From NCBI GenBank assembly GCA_018266435.1, contig JAFEAL010000003.1, forward strand, positions 1 to 64,000: 64,000 bases of DNA. Direction: 5' to 3'. The notes beneath the pieces were generated by a model that ran no database searches, was not told the DNA's origin, and saw nothing but the letters and a program-made list of their open reading frames with translations. The stretch comes from Bacteroidota bacterium. GTDB taxonomy: Bacteria; Bacteroidota; Bacteroidia; Cytophagales; Cyclobacteriaceae. Positions within the stretch are counted from its first letter, which is position 1. Each line of letters begins with the position of its first letter. This document shows, one piece after another, positions 8,792 through 19,029 of this stretch. Position numbers and translations under genes: made by a program.

Positions 8792-9472
8792 ATGAAGCAA
8801 AAATCCATTCTGTTTTTATTCACTCTCCTCTTGAGCCTGTCGGGCTGCGGAAAAAAAGAGACTATTCTGATTACCAATGAAAACAAACGTGAGGTGCTGG
8901 AGAAGTACGGAAAAGAAAACACTGAAAAAAAGGTAGTGATTAAAACTGATTTTGGTGTCATCAAAATCAGGTTGTATGACGAAGCTCCCCTTCACCGGGC
9001 TAATTTCATTAAACTAATTAAAGACGGGTATTATAATGACCGTGCCGAATTTTACCGGGTAGTAGAAAAATTTGTGGTACAGGGCGGTGTGCCTATGAAA
9101 AAATTAGATTACACCATTCCGGCTGAGATTAATCCTAAATACTATCATAAAAAAGGAGCGGTAGCCATGGCACGGTTGGATGAAAACAATCCGGAGAAAG
9201 AATCATCGTCAACTGAATTTTATATCGTGCACGGAAATAAATATGCCGATTGGGAATATGCCGAAGAAGAAAAAGAGTTAGGGCTGCATTTGCTGCCCGA
9301 GCAAAAACAAATTTATACAACCCTGGGAGGCGAAATGTCGTTGGATAGCCAATACACAGTGTTTGGCGAAGTAACCGAGGGGCTGGATGTGGTTGACCGG
9401 ATTGCTGTAGTCAGAACATATTCTGAGAAACCTTATCAAAAAGTGTCGTTCGAAATCAAGGTTGAAAACTAA
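8792..9472 (+). CDS. Cyclophilin-type peptidyl-prolyl isomerase lipoprotein
   Basis: A 226-residue PPIase. The ATG at 8792 is chosen because it gives a lipoprotein signal (LLSLSGC, Cys at 16); the frame extends upstream into the thioredoxin gene, but without a signal. Cyclophilin core motifs are FYRVVEKFVVQGG (catalytic Arg) and SSTEFYIVHG; the usual QFF triad is replaced by EFY, common in divergent bacterial cyclophilins. An acidic insert of about 25 residues (AEEEKEL region) precedes the final GEVTEGLDVVDRIA strand. It probably assists folding of envelope proteins together with the flanking thioredoxin-fold proteins. Confidence 0.9.
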   Translation: MKQKSILFLFTLLLSLSGCGKKETILITNENKREVLEKYGKENTEKKVVIKTDFGVIKIRLYDEAPLHRANFIKLIKDGYYNDRAEFYRVVEKFVVQGGVPMKKLDYTIPAEINPKYYHKKGAVAMARLDENNPEKESSSTEFYIVHGNKYADWEYAEEEKELGLHLLPEQKQIYTTLGGEMSLDSQYTVFGEVTEGLDVVDRIAVVRTYSEKPYQKVSFEIKVEN

Positions 9473-9483
9473 AATATAATAAG

Positions 9484-10089
9484 ATGAAACTGCTATTTTC
9501 ATGGTTGGTCATAGGCTTGATCAGTTTGTCATTTACATTCAAAAAAGGATATGACGTGGGGGATCTTGTCACGGATTTTAAACTAAAAAATGTGGACGGT
9601 AAACTGGTGTCGTTGGCCGATTACCAAAATGCAAAAGGATTTATCATCATTTTCGATTGCAATACGTGCCCGGTTTCCAAAGCTTACAATGCACGCATCC
9701 TTGCCTTGGGTAAAAAATATCCAGAGTTGGGGTTCCCTGTAATTCTTATCAACCCTAACTCGCCTGAGCTTTCTGAGGGTGACTCTTACCCGGCCATGGT
9801 GAAATATGCCAAAGAAAAAAAATACCCTTTTCCGTATTTGTACGATGAGTCGCAAGAGACCATTCGACAGTTTGGGGCCACTAACACCCCGCATGTGTTT
9901 GTGCTGAACAAAACCAGCGAAGGCCTGAGGGTGGCTTACATCGGTGCTATTGATGATAACACGCGCAATGCATCGAAAGCATCCAGCCATTTTGTAGAAG
10001 ATGCAGTAAATGATTTGCTGGCCGGCCGTGAAGTGACTACTCCTAAAACCAAGGCCATTGGTTGCTCGGTAAAACTTAAAAATTCTTAG
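9484..10089 (+). CDS. Redoxin / AhpC-TSA-like thioredoxin-fold protein with CNTC motif
   Basis: A 201-residue thioredoxin-fold protein with an N-terminal hydrophobic segment (probable signal or anchor), followed by the redoxin-type DFKLKNVDGKLVSLADY. The active site is IFDCNTCPVSK, with Cys59 and Cys62 (CxxC) in place of WCGPC, and the cis-Pro is in ATNTPHVFVL. A further Cys (GCSVK) lies at the extreme C-terminus. It is the third gene of the operon, 11 nt after the cyclophilin stop. Members of this group appear in Bacteroidota as exported redox proteins; the exact substrate is unknown. Its stop lies 4 nt from the convergent polyprenyl synthase. Confidence 0.84.
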   Translation: MKLLFSWLVIGLISLSFTFKKGYDVGDLVTDFKLKNVDGKLVSLADYQNAKGFIIIFDCNTCPVSKAYNARILALGKKYPELGFPVILINPNSPELSEGDSYPAMVKYAKEKKYPFPYLYDESQETIRQFGATNTPHVFVLNKTSEGLRVAYIGAIDDNTRNASKASSHFVEDAVNDLLAGREVTTPKTKAIGCSVKLKNS

Positions 10090-10093
10090 GCAG

Positions 10094-11059
10094 TCAAAAC
10101 TGTCTGTTGATCAAGCTCTCAGTGAACTTACGCAAGGAGTTCGTTTTTTCTTTTTTTGAAATCAGATCCAACTGGTTAAGCCCTTCATTAAAATAGTGAT
10201 CGATCTCGCGCCTGACAATTTCAGGCACGCTCAGTTCGTTATAAATTTCTGTTACCGAGCTGATTTTTTCGAGAGGGTTCATATTTTTTTCTTTGATGCA
10301 GTTTTTTAATTTGATTTTTTGATTCCCCTCGGCCAGTTCCAATGCCTTCAATAATAAAAATGTTTTTTTATTGGCCACAATGTCTCCGCCAATTTGTTTG
10401 CCTAATTTATCCTTGTCGGCAAAAACATCGAGCCAGTCATCTTTCAGTTGAAATCCGATACCCGCATTGATGCCAAAATTCCGCAACAAGCGTTGATCCT
10501 CCTGGGGCGCCCCGGCCAGGATAGCTCCCAGCTCAAGGCTGAAGCCCAACAGCACGGCAGTTTTACGTCTGGTCATTTCAATGTATTCGTCTTGGGTTAC
10601 ATCTTCCCGTGTTTCAAACTCCATATCCCACTGCTGGCCTTCGCATACTTGAGCCGCACAACGATTGAATGTTTTCAGCACCTGCTTCAGCATAGAATCT
10701 TCTATGCCTAAGAACAAGTCATACACGCTCACTAACATCACATCGCCCGAAAGAATGGCTGTATTGGTGTTCCATTTTTCATGCACCGTGGCTTTGCCTC
10801 TGCGCAAAGTGGCGTTATCCATGATGTCATCGTGCATGAGTGTAAAATTGTGAAACGCCTCTACCCCTACCGCATACGAAACAATTTTTTCAGCGTCTTC
10901 TTTATAAAGAGAGTACGACAGCAGGGTCAGCAATGGTCGCAACCGCTTGCCGCCAATGTTCATGATGTAGCGAATGGGTTCATACAACGAATCTGGTTCG
11001 TTGCCAAATTTTTGTTTGCTGATTTCTTTTTCAATCAGTGCAAGGTAATGTTCTACCAT
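10094..11059 (-). CDS. Polyprenyl (geranyl/farnesyl-type) diphosphate synthase
   Basis: A 321-residue all-helical trans-prenyltransferase that condenses isopentenyl diphosphate with an allylic diphosphate. Motifs: GGKRLRP near residue 35, the first Asp-rich motif MHDDIMD followed by RRGK, the KTAVLLGFSLELG helix, and the second Asp-rich motif KDDWLD with the GKQIGGDI signature. Small residues before the first motif do not let me fix chain length (C15, C20 or longer quinone side chain). Its start overlaps the rnr stop by 7 nt, so the two genes are translationally coupled. Confidence 0.92.
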   Translation of the reverse strand: MVEHYLALIEKEISKQKFGNEPDSLYEPIRYIMNIGGKRLRPLLTLLSYSLYKEDAEKIVSYAVGVEAFHNFTLMHDDIMDNATLRRGKATVHEKWNTNTAILSGDVMLVSVYDLFLGIEDSMLKQVLKTFNRCAAQVCEGQQWDMEFETREDVTQDEYIEMTRRKTAVLLGFSLELGAILAGAPQEDQRLLRNFGINAGIGFQLKDDWLDVFADKDKLGKQIGGDIVANKKTFLLLKALELAEGNQKIKLKNCIKEKNMNPLEKISSVTEIYNELSVPEIVRREIDHYFNEGLNQLDLISKKEKTNSLRKFTESLINRQF

Positions 11060-13215
11060 TCTTCTTGTTGCTCAAAAGTCAAATCAATAGTTCGTCTGTC
11101 GATGTCTGTTTTTTTAATTCGCACTTGCACTGCATCGCCCAGGCGATAAATTTTATTCCGTCTCCGGCCAATAACACGGTAGTTGCGTTCATCGTATTCA
11201 TAAAAATCGTCTTTCATGTCAGCCAGGCGCACCATGCCTTCGCATTTCGTTTCCACTATTTCTATGAAAATTCCAAAATCAGTTACTCCTGTAATAATGC
11301 CCTCATACATTTTATCATCGGCCAGGCTCATGAACTCCACTTGTTTGTATTTGATAGATGCCCGCTCAGCATCCGCTGCTCTTTTTTCACGCTCGCTGCT
11401 GTGAATGCATTTCTCTTCGTATTCGCTTTTGTCCACAGATTTTCCTCCATCCAAATAGTGTTGCAGCAAGCGGTGTACCATCATGTCCGGATATCTTCTG
11501 ATGGGTGAAGTAAAATGAGTATAGTGGTCAAAGGCTAATCCAAAGTGTCCTTTGGGGTCGGTGGTGTATTTCGCTTTGGCCATTGCCCGAACGGCCAACG
11601 ACTGCAACACATTTTGTTCAGGCTTGCCTTCAATTTCGTCCATCAATTTGTTTAATGATTTTGAAATGTTGTGATCTTCTGTATTTATTTTGTGCCCAAA
11701 CTGTTTGGCAAACAAAGAGAAGTCTCGCACCTTTTCGGGGTCGGGTGATTCGTGGATGCGGTATACGAACGTATTTTTGCCCTCGCTTTTTTTCATTTTA
11801 TAAATATACGTGGCCACTGCCCGGTTGGCGAGCAGCATAAAATCTTCAATCAGTTTATGCGCATCTTTTCTGATTTTAGGGATGACTGCCAGTGGTTTAC
11901 CTTTTGCATCGAGTTTGAATTTTACCTCGGCCGTTTCAAAATTTACTGCGCCTTTTGCAAAGCGTTCTTTGCGCAACAAAAGCGCCAGCGAGTTAAGTGT
12001 CTTCATTTCCCCGGCAAACTTTCCGCTGCCTGTTTCAATAACTTCCTGGGCTTGCTCATAGGTAAACCGGTGGTCGGAGTGGATGACTGTACGGCCAAAC
12101 CATTCGTTGATAATTCTGGCCCGGTTGTCCATTTCAAAAACGGCTGCAAATGTGAACTTATCTTCATTTGGGCGCAGTGAGCAAAGACCATTGCTCAATT
12201 TTTCTGGCAACATAGGCACGGTGCGGTCAACCAGATAAACGGAGGTGGCGCGATCATAGGCATCGTCATCAAGTACTGTTCCTGATTTTACATAGTGTGT
12301 AACATCAGCAATGTGCACCCCAATTTCGTAGTTGCCATTCTCTAATTTTTTGAATGAAATGGCATCATCAAAATCTTTGGCATCTTCCGGGTCGATGGTA
12401 AAAGTTAATACATCGCGAAAATCTCTGCGTTTATTGATTTCTTCTTTTAATATTTCTTCGCTGATTTTTTCTGATTCTCGTAATACATTGTCAGGAAAAC
12501 AAAACGGTAAGTTAAACTCAGCCATGATGGAATGAATCTCGGCTTCATTTTCGCCAGCTTTGCCCAGAATCTCAATAATTTTTGCTTCCGGGTTTTTATC
12601 ACCTTCGGGCCAACGGGTTACTTCAAACAGAACTTTGTCATTGTGTTTTGCTCCACGAATGTTTTCGGGATAAACAAAAAAATCAGTATGAATTTTTTTG
12701 AAGTCAGGAATGATGAAGGCATAATTTTTAGAGAGTTCTACGCGGCCTACAAACCGGTTTCGGGTTCGTTCCAAAATTTCGGTTACTCTTCCTTCGGTAT
12801 GGCCGTTCGATTTTTTGTGAAGTACCTCCACCGCTACTTTATCTCCGTGAATGGCTCCGTTCAGGTCGCGCGTGTGGATATAAATGTCTTTTACCCCTTC
12901 GGTGCCAGTAACTGCGTAGGCAAAGCGCGGGTTGACATGATCGATGATGCCAGTAAGGGTTTTTGATTTTTGCGCAGTGGTGAAACTGCCATTGGAGAGT
13001 TGCCTGATGGTGCCCTCATCCAGCAAAGATTCGAGCACATCAGAAACTTCGTTTACAGCAAATTTGTTTTTTGCACCGGTCTTACGGGCAATTTGTTTGA
13101 AGTCAAATGCTTTTCCGGGCGCTTCATTTAACAACTTAACAACGGATTTGTAAAAAGAGCTTTTTTGTTCTTTTTCTTTCCTTGATTTTTTTTCTTTAAA
13201 TTTTTTCTTTGACAT
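11053..13215 (-). CDS. rnr: Ribonuclease R
   Basis: A 720-residue 3'-5' exoribonuclease of the RNB family that degrades structured RNA. From the ATG at 13215 the protein begins with a very basic Lys-rich tail (MSKKKFKEKKSRKEKEQK). A winged-helix segment (APGKAFDFKQIARKTGA), two cold-shock OB folds, the RNB catalytic domain and a C-terminal S1 domain (YEGIITGVTDFGIFIEI) follow. The RNB metal-binding Asp cluster is TIDPEDAKDFDDAIS, with the RYPDMMVHRLL motif downstream. Length and order are typical. It is the upstream gene of a two-gene operon with the prenyl synthase. Confidence 0.95.
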   Translation of the reverse strand: MSKKKFKEKKSRKEKEQKSSFYKSVVKLLNEAPGKAFDFKQIARKTGAKNKFAVNEVSDVLESLLDEGTIRQLSNGSFTTAQKSKTLTGIIDHVNPRFAYAVTGTEGVKDIYIHTRDLNGAIHGDKVAVEVLHKKSNGHTEGRVTEILERTRNRFVGRVELSKNYAFIIPDFKKIHTDFFVYPENIRGAKHNDKVLFEVTRWPEGDKNPEAKIIEILGKAGENEAEIHSIMAEFNLPFCFPDNVLRESEKISEEILKEEINKRRDFRDVLTFTIDPEDAKDFDDAISFKKLENGNYEIGVHIADVTHYVKSGTVLDDDAYDRATSVYLVDRTVPMLPEKLSNGLCSLRPNEDKFTFAAVFEMDNRARIINEWFGRTVIHSDHRFTYEQAQEVIETGSGKFAGEMKTLNSLALLLRKERFAKGAVNFETAEVKFKLDAKGKPLAVIPKIRKDAHKLIEDFMLLANRAVATYIYKMKKSEGKNTFVYRIHESPDPEKVRDFSLFAKQFGHKINTEDHNISKSLNKLMDEIEGKPEQNVLQSLAVRAMAKAKYTTDPKGHFGLAFDHYTHFTSPIRRYPDMMVHRLLQHYLDGGKSVDKSEYEEKCIHSSEREKRAADAERASIKYKQVEFMSLADDKMYEGIITGVTDFGIFIEIVETKCEGMVRLADMKDDFYEYDERNYRVIGRRRNKIYRLGDAVQVRIKKTDIDRRTIDLTFEQQEEW

Positions 13216-13406
13216 GATTAACAAATTGTGACCATCTCCTGCTTTAGTGAACAACGAGTCAATGTTTTATTATTGTTTTGTTGTTTGAGTAATTGCCGTA
13301 ATTTTTTATGTGAGCATTACCTTGCGAAGCGGTACCTGCTGTTTTTTTAATATTCAGTCAGCATTCAGGGTGATAAAGGTAACTGAAATTCATTCGGCTT
13401 TTTACC

Positions 13407-14126
13407 TCAGGTTGAATGAATTATATTTTCTTCGCTAATGATTGGTAGGTTTTTCATCTTCAAATACAATTGGGCTATTGCCACTACATCGGCCACACAA
13501 TACTCGGTGATCTTCGGCAGGTTTTTTTCTTTGTAATACACTTGGCTTACCATCGAGCCATCCATCGTTCCTTTGCTGCTGGGTATGCCAAACAATGCAA
13601 GCAATAAATCCAAGGATGTGTAGTGTTTGTAGTCGCCAAACTTCCACAGCTCCATGGTGTCAAGGTGGGGTACTTTCCATTTTTCTAATCCGGAAATATT
13701 GAGCACAGGCGGAAGAGATATTTCATTTACCAGCATTCTGCGACATAGATAAGGGAAATCAAATTCTTTTCCGTTGTGTGCGCACAATTTAGTTTTGTTG
13801 GGGTCTGCTTTTTCTACCAGTGTTTTAAAATCGCTCAACAACCTATTTTCATCATGGCCAGAAAAGGCTTTTGTTTTCAGAACCATTTCATTTTTTTCAT
13901 TGTGAGAAAATTTTGCAATGGCAATGACTATGATTTTGCCAAATTCGGCATAAATACCCGCCCGCTGATGAAACAATTCTTCATCCGTTTGGCCTTCTTC
14001 CCGCTTAAAGAAACTGGCCTTGCGTGCCCATTGAGTCTTAAAACGTTCGCTGAGTTGATGATAGTTCTCTACCACACCAACGGTTTCAATGTCAAGAAAA
14101 AGAATGTCGCGCAGTTCGGTAAGCAT
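13407..14126 (-). CDS. DEDDy-type 3'-5' exonuclease (DnaQ/PolB-like fold)
   Basis: A 239-residue RNase H-like exonuclease without a polymerase domain. The DEDDy residues can be read: FLDIET (Asp, Glu), AHNGKEFDFPYL (Asp), and YCVADVVAIAQLYL with Tyr four residues before the final Asp. The TSLDLLLALFGIPSSKG helix matches predicted PolB-like 3'-5' exonucleases common in Bacteroidota. It is probably cytosolic and acts on DNA or RNA ends; no partner is visible. It sits alone between rnr (191-nt gap) and the BNR-propeller gene. Confidence 0.86.
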   Translation of the reverse strand: MLTELRDILFLDIETVGVVENYHQLSERFKTQWARKASFFKREEGQTDEELFHQRAGIYAEFGKIIVIAIAKFSHNEKNEMVLKTKAFSGHDENRLLSDFKTLVEKADPNKTKLCAHNGKEFDFPYLCRRMLVNEISLPPVLNISGLEKWKVPHLDTMELWKFGDYKHYTSLDLLLALFGIPSSKGTMDGSMVSQVYYKEKNLPKITEYCVADVVAIAQLYLKMKNLPIISEENIIHST

Positions 14127-14176
14127 ATTTTTTGAGAGTGATTAGCCGCTTTTATAAATGACGGTATGCCTCTTGG

Positions 14177-17100
14177 TTAGTTATTGATAATTATTTCTTT
14201 CAATTCGGTAATAACGGCTGGTACGTTTTTATCCTTAAATATTTTGTTATAGTTGCCTACATCGTTGACAAGAATGGTCTGCATTTCTTTTTTGTATTTA
14301 CTCCAATCGATCTGTACATCGTTCAACCGGGCTTTCACGCCTTGTGTGATACGCGGGTCGTGGGCATCCACAGCTCCGCGTACTTGTAAGAATTCGGCAT
14401 TGAGTTTATTTCTGTAATTGATTACATCTTGAAAACTTTTGGACCGCGTTTCGATCAAATTAGATTCCCATTGGTCAATTTTTTTGACAATCTCTTTGCC
14501 TGATTGGATCAGTTCTTTTGCACTCGGTTCATTTTTTAACAGTTCGTTGTAATTCTCAATCTGTTTTTTCACTTTACGCATACTATTGATTGAATTGTGC
14601 ATTTCTTTCACGGCATCATCCATTTGCGAAAGTAACTGCTGCTGTATCTTCCAGTCTTCGGGTTTTATTTGTAATCGAGGGTCAGCTATGAGATCGAGTT
14701 GTGTTTCTGAGATTTCATTTTTGAATTTCATCACTGCTTTATAGTGGCCGGGAGCAACGCGGTACCCACTCAAGTCACCATAAATAAATGAGCCTGGCAA
14801 ATCAGGTAATGCTTCGGTGCGAAAATCCCATGCAAAGCGATTCATCCCGGCATCAGCCGGCAACAATGAGGGAGGGGGCACATTTCCAGGCTTGGCATTT
14901 TCATCTTTCTTATTGGTGTACTTACGAATGATTTTGCCATCCGTATCAAAAATTTCAAGTGATAGTTTATTGGTATCAGCTTTTTCTTTTAGGTAATAGG
15001 TGATAATCACACCATTCATCGGGTTTTGTCCGGTGCCGGGGGGCACTTCCATCCATGACGGAGAAAAACTGGTGAGGCGAACGGTAGGCTTAGGCTGATA
15101 AATTTTTAAAGCATCAGAGAAGTTACCTTTGGATTGTTGAATGAGGGCCAGATCATCTAAAATCCAAAAGGCGCGTCCGGCTGTTGCGGCTACCAAGTCG
15201 TTGTCGTGAATGATCAGGTCAGTAACTGGCACTACGGGCAAATTCAGTTGCAATTTGTTCCAGCTCATCCCATTATTGTATGAAACGTAAAATCCCCGCT
15301 CAGCTCCAGCATACAACAACCCTTTTATTTTTTTGTCTTCGCGCACTACTTTGATGAAATCATCGGCATCTATGCCAACGCCAGATTTTGTCCATGACTT
15401 TCCATAGTCAGTTGACTTGTAAACCATGTTGCCGTAATCATTGAATTTATACCGCGATGCGGAGATGTAAACTGTTGCTTTATCGTGTGGTGAAACTTCA
15501 ATGGAGTGGATCATGCACTCGGGCAATCCTGCCGGAGTAATGTTACTCCATGTTTTGCCGTCATCTTTGGTAAGATAAACCAACCCACAATCGCTGCCAG
15601 TGTAAATCACTCCTTTTTCTAAAGGCGATTCGATGACATAATATATCGTATTGTAGTTTTCTCCGCCAGCACCTTCGTTGGTAATGGGGCCACCCGATAT
15701 ATTTTGTTTAGAGGTATCGTTGCGTGTTAAGTCAGGGCTGATTACATCCCAGCGAATGCCGCCATCTACTGATTTGAACAAAACATTTCCTGCGTGATAT
15801 AAAGTTTTTGGATCATGAGGAGAGTTGATCAGTGGTGCGTTCCAATTGAAACGATACTTCATGTCTTTGGGGGCATAGGCTAAGTTGGTAGCCGGGTACT
15901 CTTGAATATTTTTTAATTCATTGGTGCGCAAATCAAGTACATCAATTAAGCCCTGGTAGCACCCGCCATAAAATAATTGCGGGTTGTTGGGATTATCAAA
16001 CGCAATCCATGCGCTTTCGCAGCCCGGGCCAATCAGCCAATCTTTGATGGTGATGCCCATGCCGTTGGTGCGGCTGGCAATCATGACCGAAGTATTGTCT
16101 TGCTGCCCTCCGTACACCCAATAAGGAAACCGATTATCAACATTTACCCGATAGAACTGAGCGGTGGGTTGGTTGTCTAAACTAGACCATGATTTGCCAT
16201 TGTCAAACGAAATTTCAACACCACCGTCATCGGCAATGGCCTGGTTGGTGTTGTCATTCGGATTAATCCAATAATCGTGTGTATCTCCATGCGCAATGGG
16301 CACGTTATGAAAAGTTTTGCCTCCGTCAATGGATTTCATCGCTGGAGAATTCAGTACATACAGTGTGTTTTCATTTTGCGGATCGGCAAAAACTTCCATA
16401 TAATACCAACTACGCGAGGTAATGTTTTGATCATTGGTTTGCTGTGTCCATTTTTTTCCGCCATCATCCGAGCGGTACAATCCGGCTTTTGTCTTCTCTG
16501 CTTCCACAATGGCATACACTTTATTGGGATTAGCCCGCGAAACACTCAACCCGATTTTTCCCATTTCTTTGGGAAGTCCTTCAATAATTTTGTTCCACGA
16601 CTCACCTCCATCGATTGATTTCCAAACAGAGGAGTGAGGCCCGCTTTCCACTTTCCAGGGAAGTCGCCTATGTTGCCACATCGCAGCGTAAAGCACACGC
16701 GGGTTGGTTACATCTAAACTCAATGAACTTGCTCCGGTGTTTTCATCTACATACAAAGTTTTTTTCCAAGTCTGCCCTCCGTCCATTGATTGATAAATTC
16801 CGCGATCTGCACTTGCTCCGTGTACAGGGCCTTGCGCGGCTACCCAGATGATATCCGGGTTGTTTGGGTGAATTACAATATCACTGATATGTCTGGTTTT
16901 TTCCAGGCCAATATTTTTCCAGGTTTTACCACCATCATTAGATTTATAAACTCCGTCTCCATAGCTGGTCATTACCCCGCGCACAGCGTGCTCGCCTGTG
17001 CCTACATAAATTACGTTGGGATCAGAAGGGCTGACAGCAATGTCTCCGATTGAACCTACTTTAAAAAAACCATCCGAAATATTTTTCCATGAAAGGCCTC

Positions 17101-17341
17101 CGTTTTCGGTCATCCAAACACCGCCACCAGTATAGCCCGCGTAATAAATGTTCCGGTTCAGCGGATGACCAGCAATAGCATTAGCGCGGCCTCCTCGCCC
17201 CGGGCCGATGTTGCGCCACTTCAAGCCTTTGTAATTATCGGCATTGAACAAGTTAGCGGGTTCTGTTTTTTGTTTTGATTTTTGGGCGGATGAACTGAAG
17301 CAAATGAGTAATCCGAGCATGAAGATGAGTATTCTGTTCAT
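14177..17341 (-). CDS. Exported BNR/sortilin-like beta-propeller protein (paralogue 1)
   Basis: A 1054-residue exported protein. The ATG at 17341 gives the signal [20 protein letters not shown]; the frame runs further upstream into hutF but that part is not coding. The body is a series of VPS10/BNR-type propeller blades, marked by repeated S/T-x-D-G-G-x-T/S-W Asp-box motifs (NDGGKTW, MDGGQTW, IDGGESW, DDGGKKW, DDGKTW). The C-terminal ~250 residues are non-propeller: a beta-domain, then a helical, charged segment. The family is often annotated 'glycosyl hydrolase' or sialidase, but I see no sialidase catalytic set. Strongly similar along its whole length to 42946..46092. It follows hutF by 56 nt. 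Confidence 0.86.
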   Translation of the reverse strand: MNRILIFMLGLLICFSSSAQKSKQKTEPANLFNADNYKGLKWRNIGPGRGGRANAIAGHPLNRNIYYAGYTGGGVWMTENGGLSWKNISDGFFKVGSIGDIAVSPSDPNVIYVGTGEHAVRGVMTSYGDGVYKSNDGGKTWKNIGLEKTRHISDIVIHPNNPDIIWVAAQGPVHGASADRGIYQSMDGGQTWKKTLYVDENTGASSLSLDVTNPRVLYAAMWQHRRLPWKVESGPHSSVWKSIDGGESWNKIIEGLPKEMGKIGLSVSRANPNKVYAIVEAEKTKAGLYRSDDGGKKWTQQTNDQNITSRSWYYMEVFADPQNENTLYVLNSPAMKSIDGGKTFHNVPIAHGDTHDYWINPNDNTNQAIADDGGVEISFDNGKSWSSLDNQPTAQFYRVNVDNRFPYWVYGGQQDNTSVMIASRTNGMGITIKDWLIGPGCESAWIAFDNPNNPQLFYGGCYQGLIDVLDLRTNELKNIQEYPATNLAYAPKDMKYRFNWNAPLINSPHDPKTLYHAGNVLFKSVDGGIRWDVISPDLTRNDTSKQNISGGPITNEGAGGENYNTIYYVIESPLEKGVIYTGSDCGLVYLTKDDGKTWSNITPAGLPECMIHSIEVSPHDKATVYISASRYKFNDYGNMVYKSTDYGKSWTKSGVGIDADDFIKVVREDKKIKGLLYAGAERGFYVSYNNGMSWNKLQLNLPVVPVTDLIIHDNDLVAATAGRAFWILDDLALIQQSKGNFSDALKIYQPKPTVRLTSFSPSWMEVPPGTGQNPMNGVIITYYLKEKADTNKLSLEIFDTDGKIIRKYTNKKDENAKPGNVPPPSLLPADAGMNRFAWDFRTEALPDLPGSFIYGDLSGYRVAPGHYKAVMKFKNEISETQLDLIADPRLQIKPEDWKIQQQLLSQMDDAVKEMHNSINSMRKVKKQIENYNELLKNEPSAKELIQSGKEIVKKIDQWESNLIETRSKSFQDVINYRNKLNAEFLQVRGAVDAHDPRITQGVKARLNDVQIDWSKYKKEMQTILVNDVGNYNKIFKDKNVPAVITELKEIIINN

Positions 17342-17397
17342 GGCTAAAGGTTTTAGCCTAATGTAAAAAAAATGCCAAGAACTAAAAAGAGAAATCT

Positions 17398-18789
17398 CTA
17401 TCGGTTTTGTAGGTTCCGGATGGCTTTTTGAAAATGATTCTTTATGGCATGGCCGTTTTGATGATGCCCTTCTTTCACAATCCACTGACCATTTACAATT
17501 GTGCCCAGCACCCGGCTCGAATCGCATGTATAAACAATGGTGGCCAGTCTGTTTTTATCGATAGTATCGGCCAATAGGTGCGAATTGGATTTGTAAACTA
17601 CGGCATCAAAAGGTTTTCCCGTTTCAAAAAAATGTTGCGTAAAAATTCCCATTGCTTTTCTTCCTGAAGAAACTGATTCATTCACAAGGTATGAAGCGGC
17701 ATCGCCTTGAAACGTGTTGCGCTTGTTGGTGATTAACCGCTGCCGGTAATCAATCATTCTGAATTCTTCTAACGGGTTTAATCCAATATGACTATCTGTG
17801 CCGATGCTCCAATGCCCACCCAGTTTTACATACTCCTTCATTCTGAAAATTCCATCTCCCAGATTTCCTTCGGTGCTCGGACATAAAACAACGTTGGCTC
17901 TTGATTTTGCTAATTTTTTTAATTCATCGTCATTCAAATGGGTTGAGTGAACCAGATGAAAGCGATCATCGACCGGTAAATTTTCCAGCAACCACTGCAT
18001 CGGGCGTTTGCCACAATGCGCCAGGCAATCATTCACTTCTTTTTTTTGTTCAGATACGTGAAGGTGAAAGGGTAAATTTCTAGGCCCTTTGTCGAAGGTT
18101 ATTTGGATATCAGGCAAATCTACTGCCCGTAAGGAATGAACACTGAACCCAAGCGATGCGTTTTCATAATTTTTTAAAACAGTTTTTGATGCATCAAGTA
18201 ATTTAAAATAATCTTCTACTGTTGTTGAAATAAATCTCCGTTGTCGTGGCTGGGGTTCTTGTCCAAAATTTCCTTTTTGATAAAAAACCGGTACGAGTGT
18301 AATTTTTATTCCGGCAGTTTTGGCAGCGGCTACCAGACGCTCGCCCATTTCGGCAAGATTGGAGTAGGGCTTACCATTTTTGTCGTGATGTAAATAATGG
18401 AATTCTGCCACGCTGGTATAACCTACCCGAAGCATTTCGGCATATAAAATGGCTGCAATTGCTTCAACCTGATCAGGATCAACTGACAGCGCACACTTAT
18501 ACATTTCCTCACGCCAGGTCCAGAAGTCGTCATCGTTACCGGTTGGATGATTTTCAGCCAGGCCTGCCATGGCATATTGAAAAGCGTGTGAGTGGGTATT
18601 TTGAAACCCTGGCAGGGCAAGGCCTTCAACATTTTCTATTTTGCCTTCTGGTTGCTGTGTAGAAATTTTTTGAATGGTTCCTTGGTCATCCACTTCAACA
18701 AAGGCAGGAGAGAGCCAACCGGAGTTTTGAAGGAGGGCGTTGAATTTGAATATTTTTTTTTCTTGCGAAAACTGTCTGGTCTTATCCAT
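17398..18789 (-). CDS. hutF: Formimidoylglutamate deiminase
   Basis: A 463-residue amidohydrolase that deiminates N-formimidoyl-L-glutamate to N-formyl-L-glutamate in histidine degradation. The metal-binding N-terminal motif [16 protein letters not shown], the following WREEMY, the FHLHVSEQ His pair, HSTHLN, and [13 protein letters not shown] with the catalytic Asp all fit HutF rather than guanine deaminase. The rest of the hut pathway (hutH, hutU, hutI) is not in the window. A 17-bp palindrome lies about 30 nt upstream. The BNR-propeller gene follows on the same strand and may be cotranscribed. Confidence 0.9.
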   Translation of the reverse strand: MDKTRQFSQEKKIFKFNALLQNSGWLSPAFVEVDDQGTIQKISTQQPEGKIENVEGLALPGFQNTHSHAFQYAMAGLAENHPTGNDDDFWTWREEMYKCALSVDPDQVEAIAAILYAEMLRVGYTSVAEFHYLHHDKNGKPYSNLAEMGERLVAAAKTAGIKITLVPVFYQKGNFGQEPQPRQRRFISTTVEDYFKLLDASKTVLKNYENASLGFSVHSLRAVDLPDIQITFDKGPRNLPFHLHVSEQKKEVNDCLAHCGKRPMQWLLENLPVDDRFHLVHSTHLNDDELKKLAKSRANVVLCPSTEGNLGDGIFRMKEYVKLGGHWSIGTDSHIGLNPLEEFRMIDYRQRLITNKRNTFQGDAASYLVNESVSSGRKAMGIFTQHFFETGKPFDAVVYKSNSHLLADTIDKNRLATIVYTCDSSRVLGTIVNGQWIVKEGHHQNGHAIKNHFQKAIRNLQNR

Positions 18790-18818
18790 AACTGAACTTA
18801 TATTTTTTAGTACTTTAT

Positions 18819-18835
18819 CATTTGAAAATCAAATG
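18819..18835. promoter_or_regulatory. 17-bp palindrome upstream of hutF
   Basis: Perfect 7-bp arms CATTTGA (18819-18825) and TCAAATG (18829-18835) around AAA, 30 nt upstream of the hutF ATG. Its position fits an operator. A second short palindrome, TGGTTA-A-TAACCA, lies at 18972-18984 in the same 240-bp intergenic region; nothing else notable is seen there. Confidence 0.4.
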
Positions 18836-19029
18836 GCCTTAATACCAGACTCTTCAAAATATTGAGTTCTCATCAGGTTGCATTCCCTTTGTTGAGATGT
18901 TTCGTGCGGTGCTCGTCAATCTTTATTGCTGGTTTAGCTTTATCCCAATAAAAATTTAAAATTTTTAGTTATGGTTAATAACCACCTTTGAAAGAGTATA
19001 ATCCATCATTTCTACCCGTGAGCGGATAT

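Noticed and set aside
10085-10110. Short CAGT-CAAA-ACTG hairpin between the redoxin and prenyl synthase genes
   Set aside because: Only 4-5 bp, partly inside coding sequence, with no T-run.
11038-11508. 156-codon plus-strand open frame across the prenyl synthase/rnr junction
   Set aside because: Opposite two well-conserved enzymes, with Phe/His-rich shadow composition.
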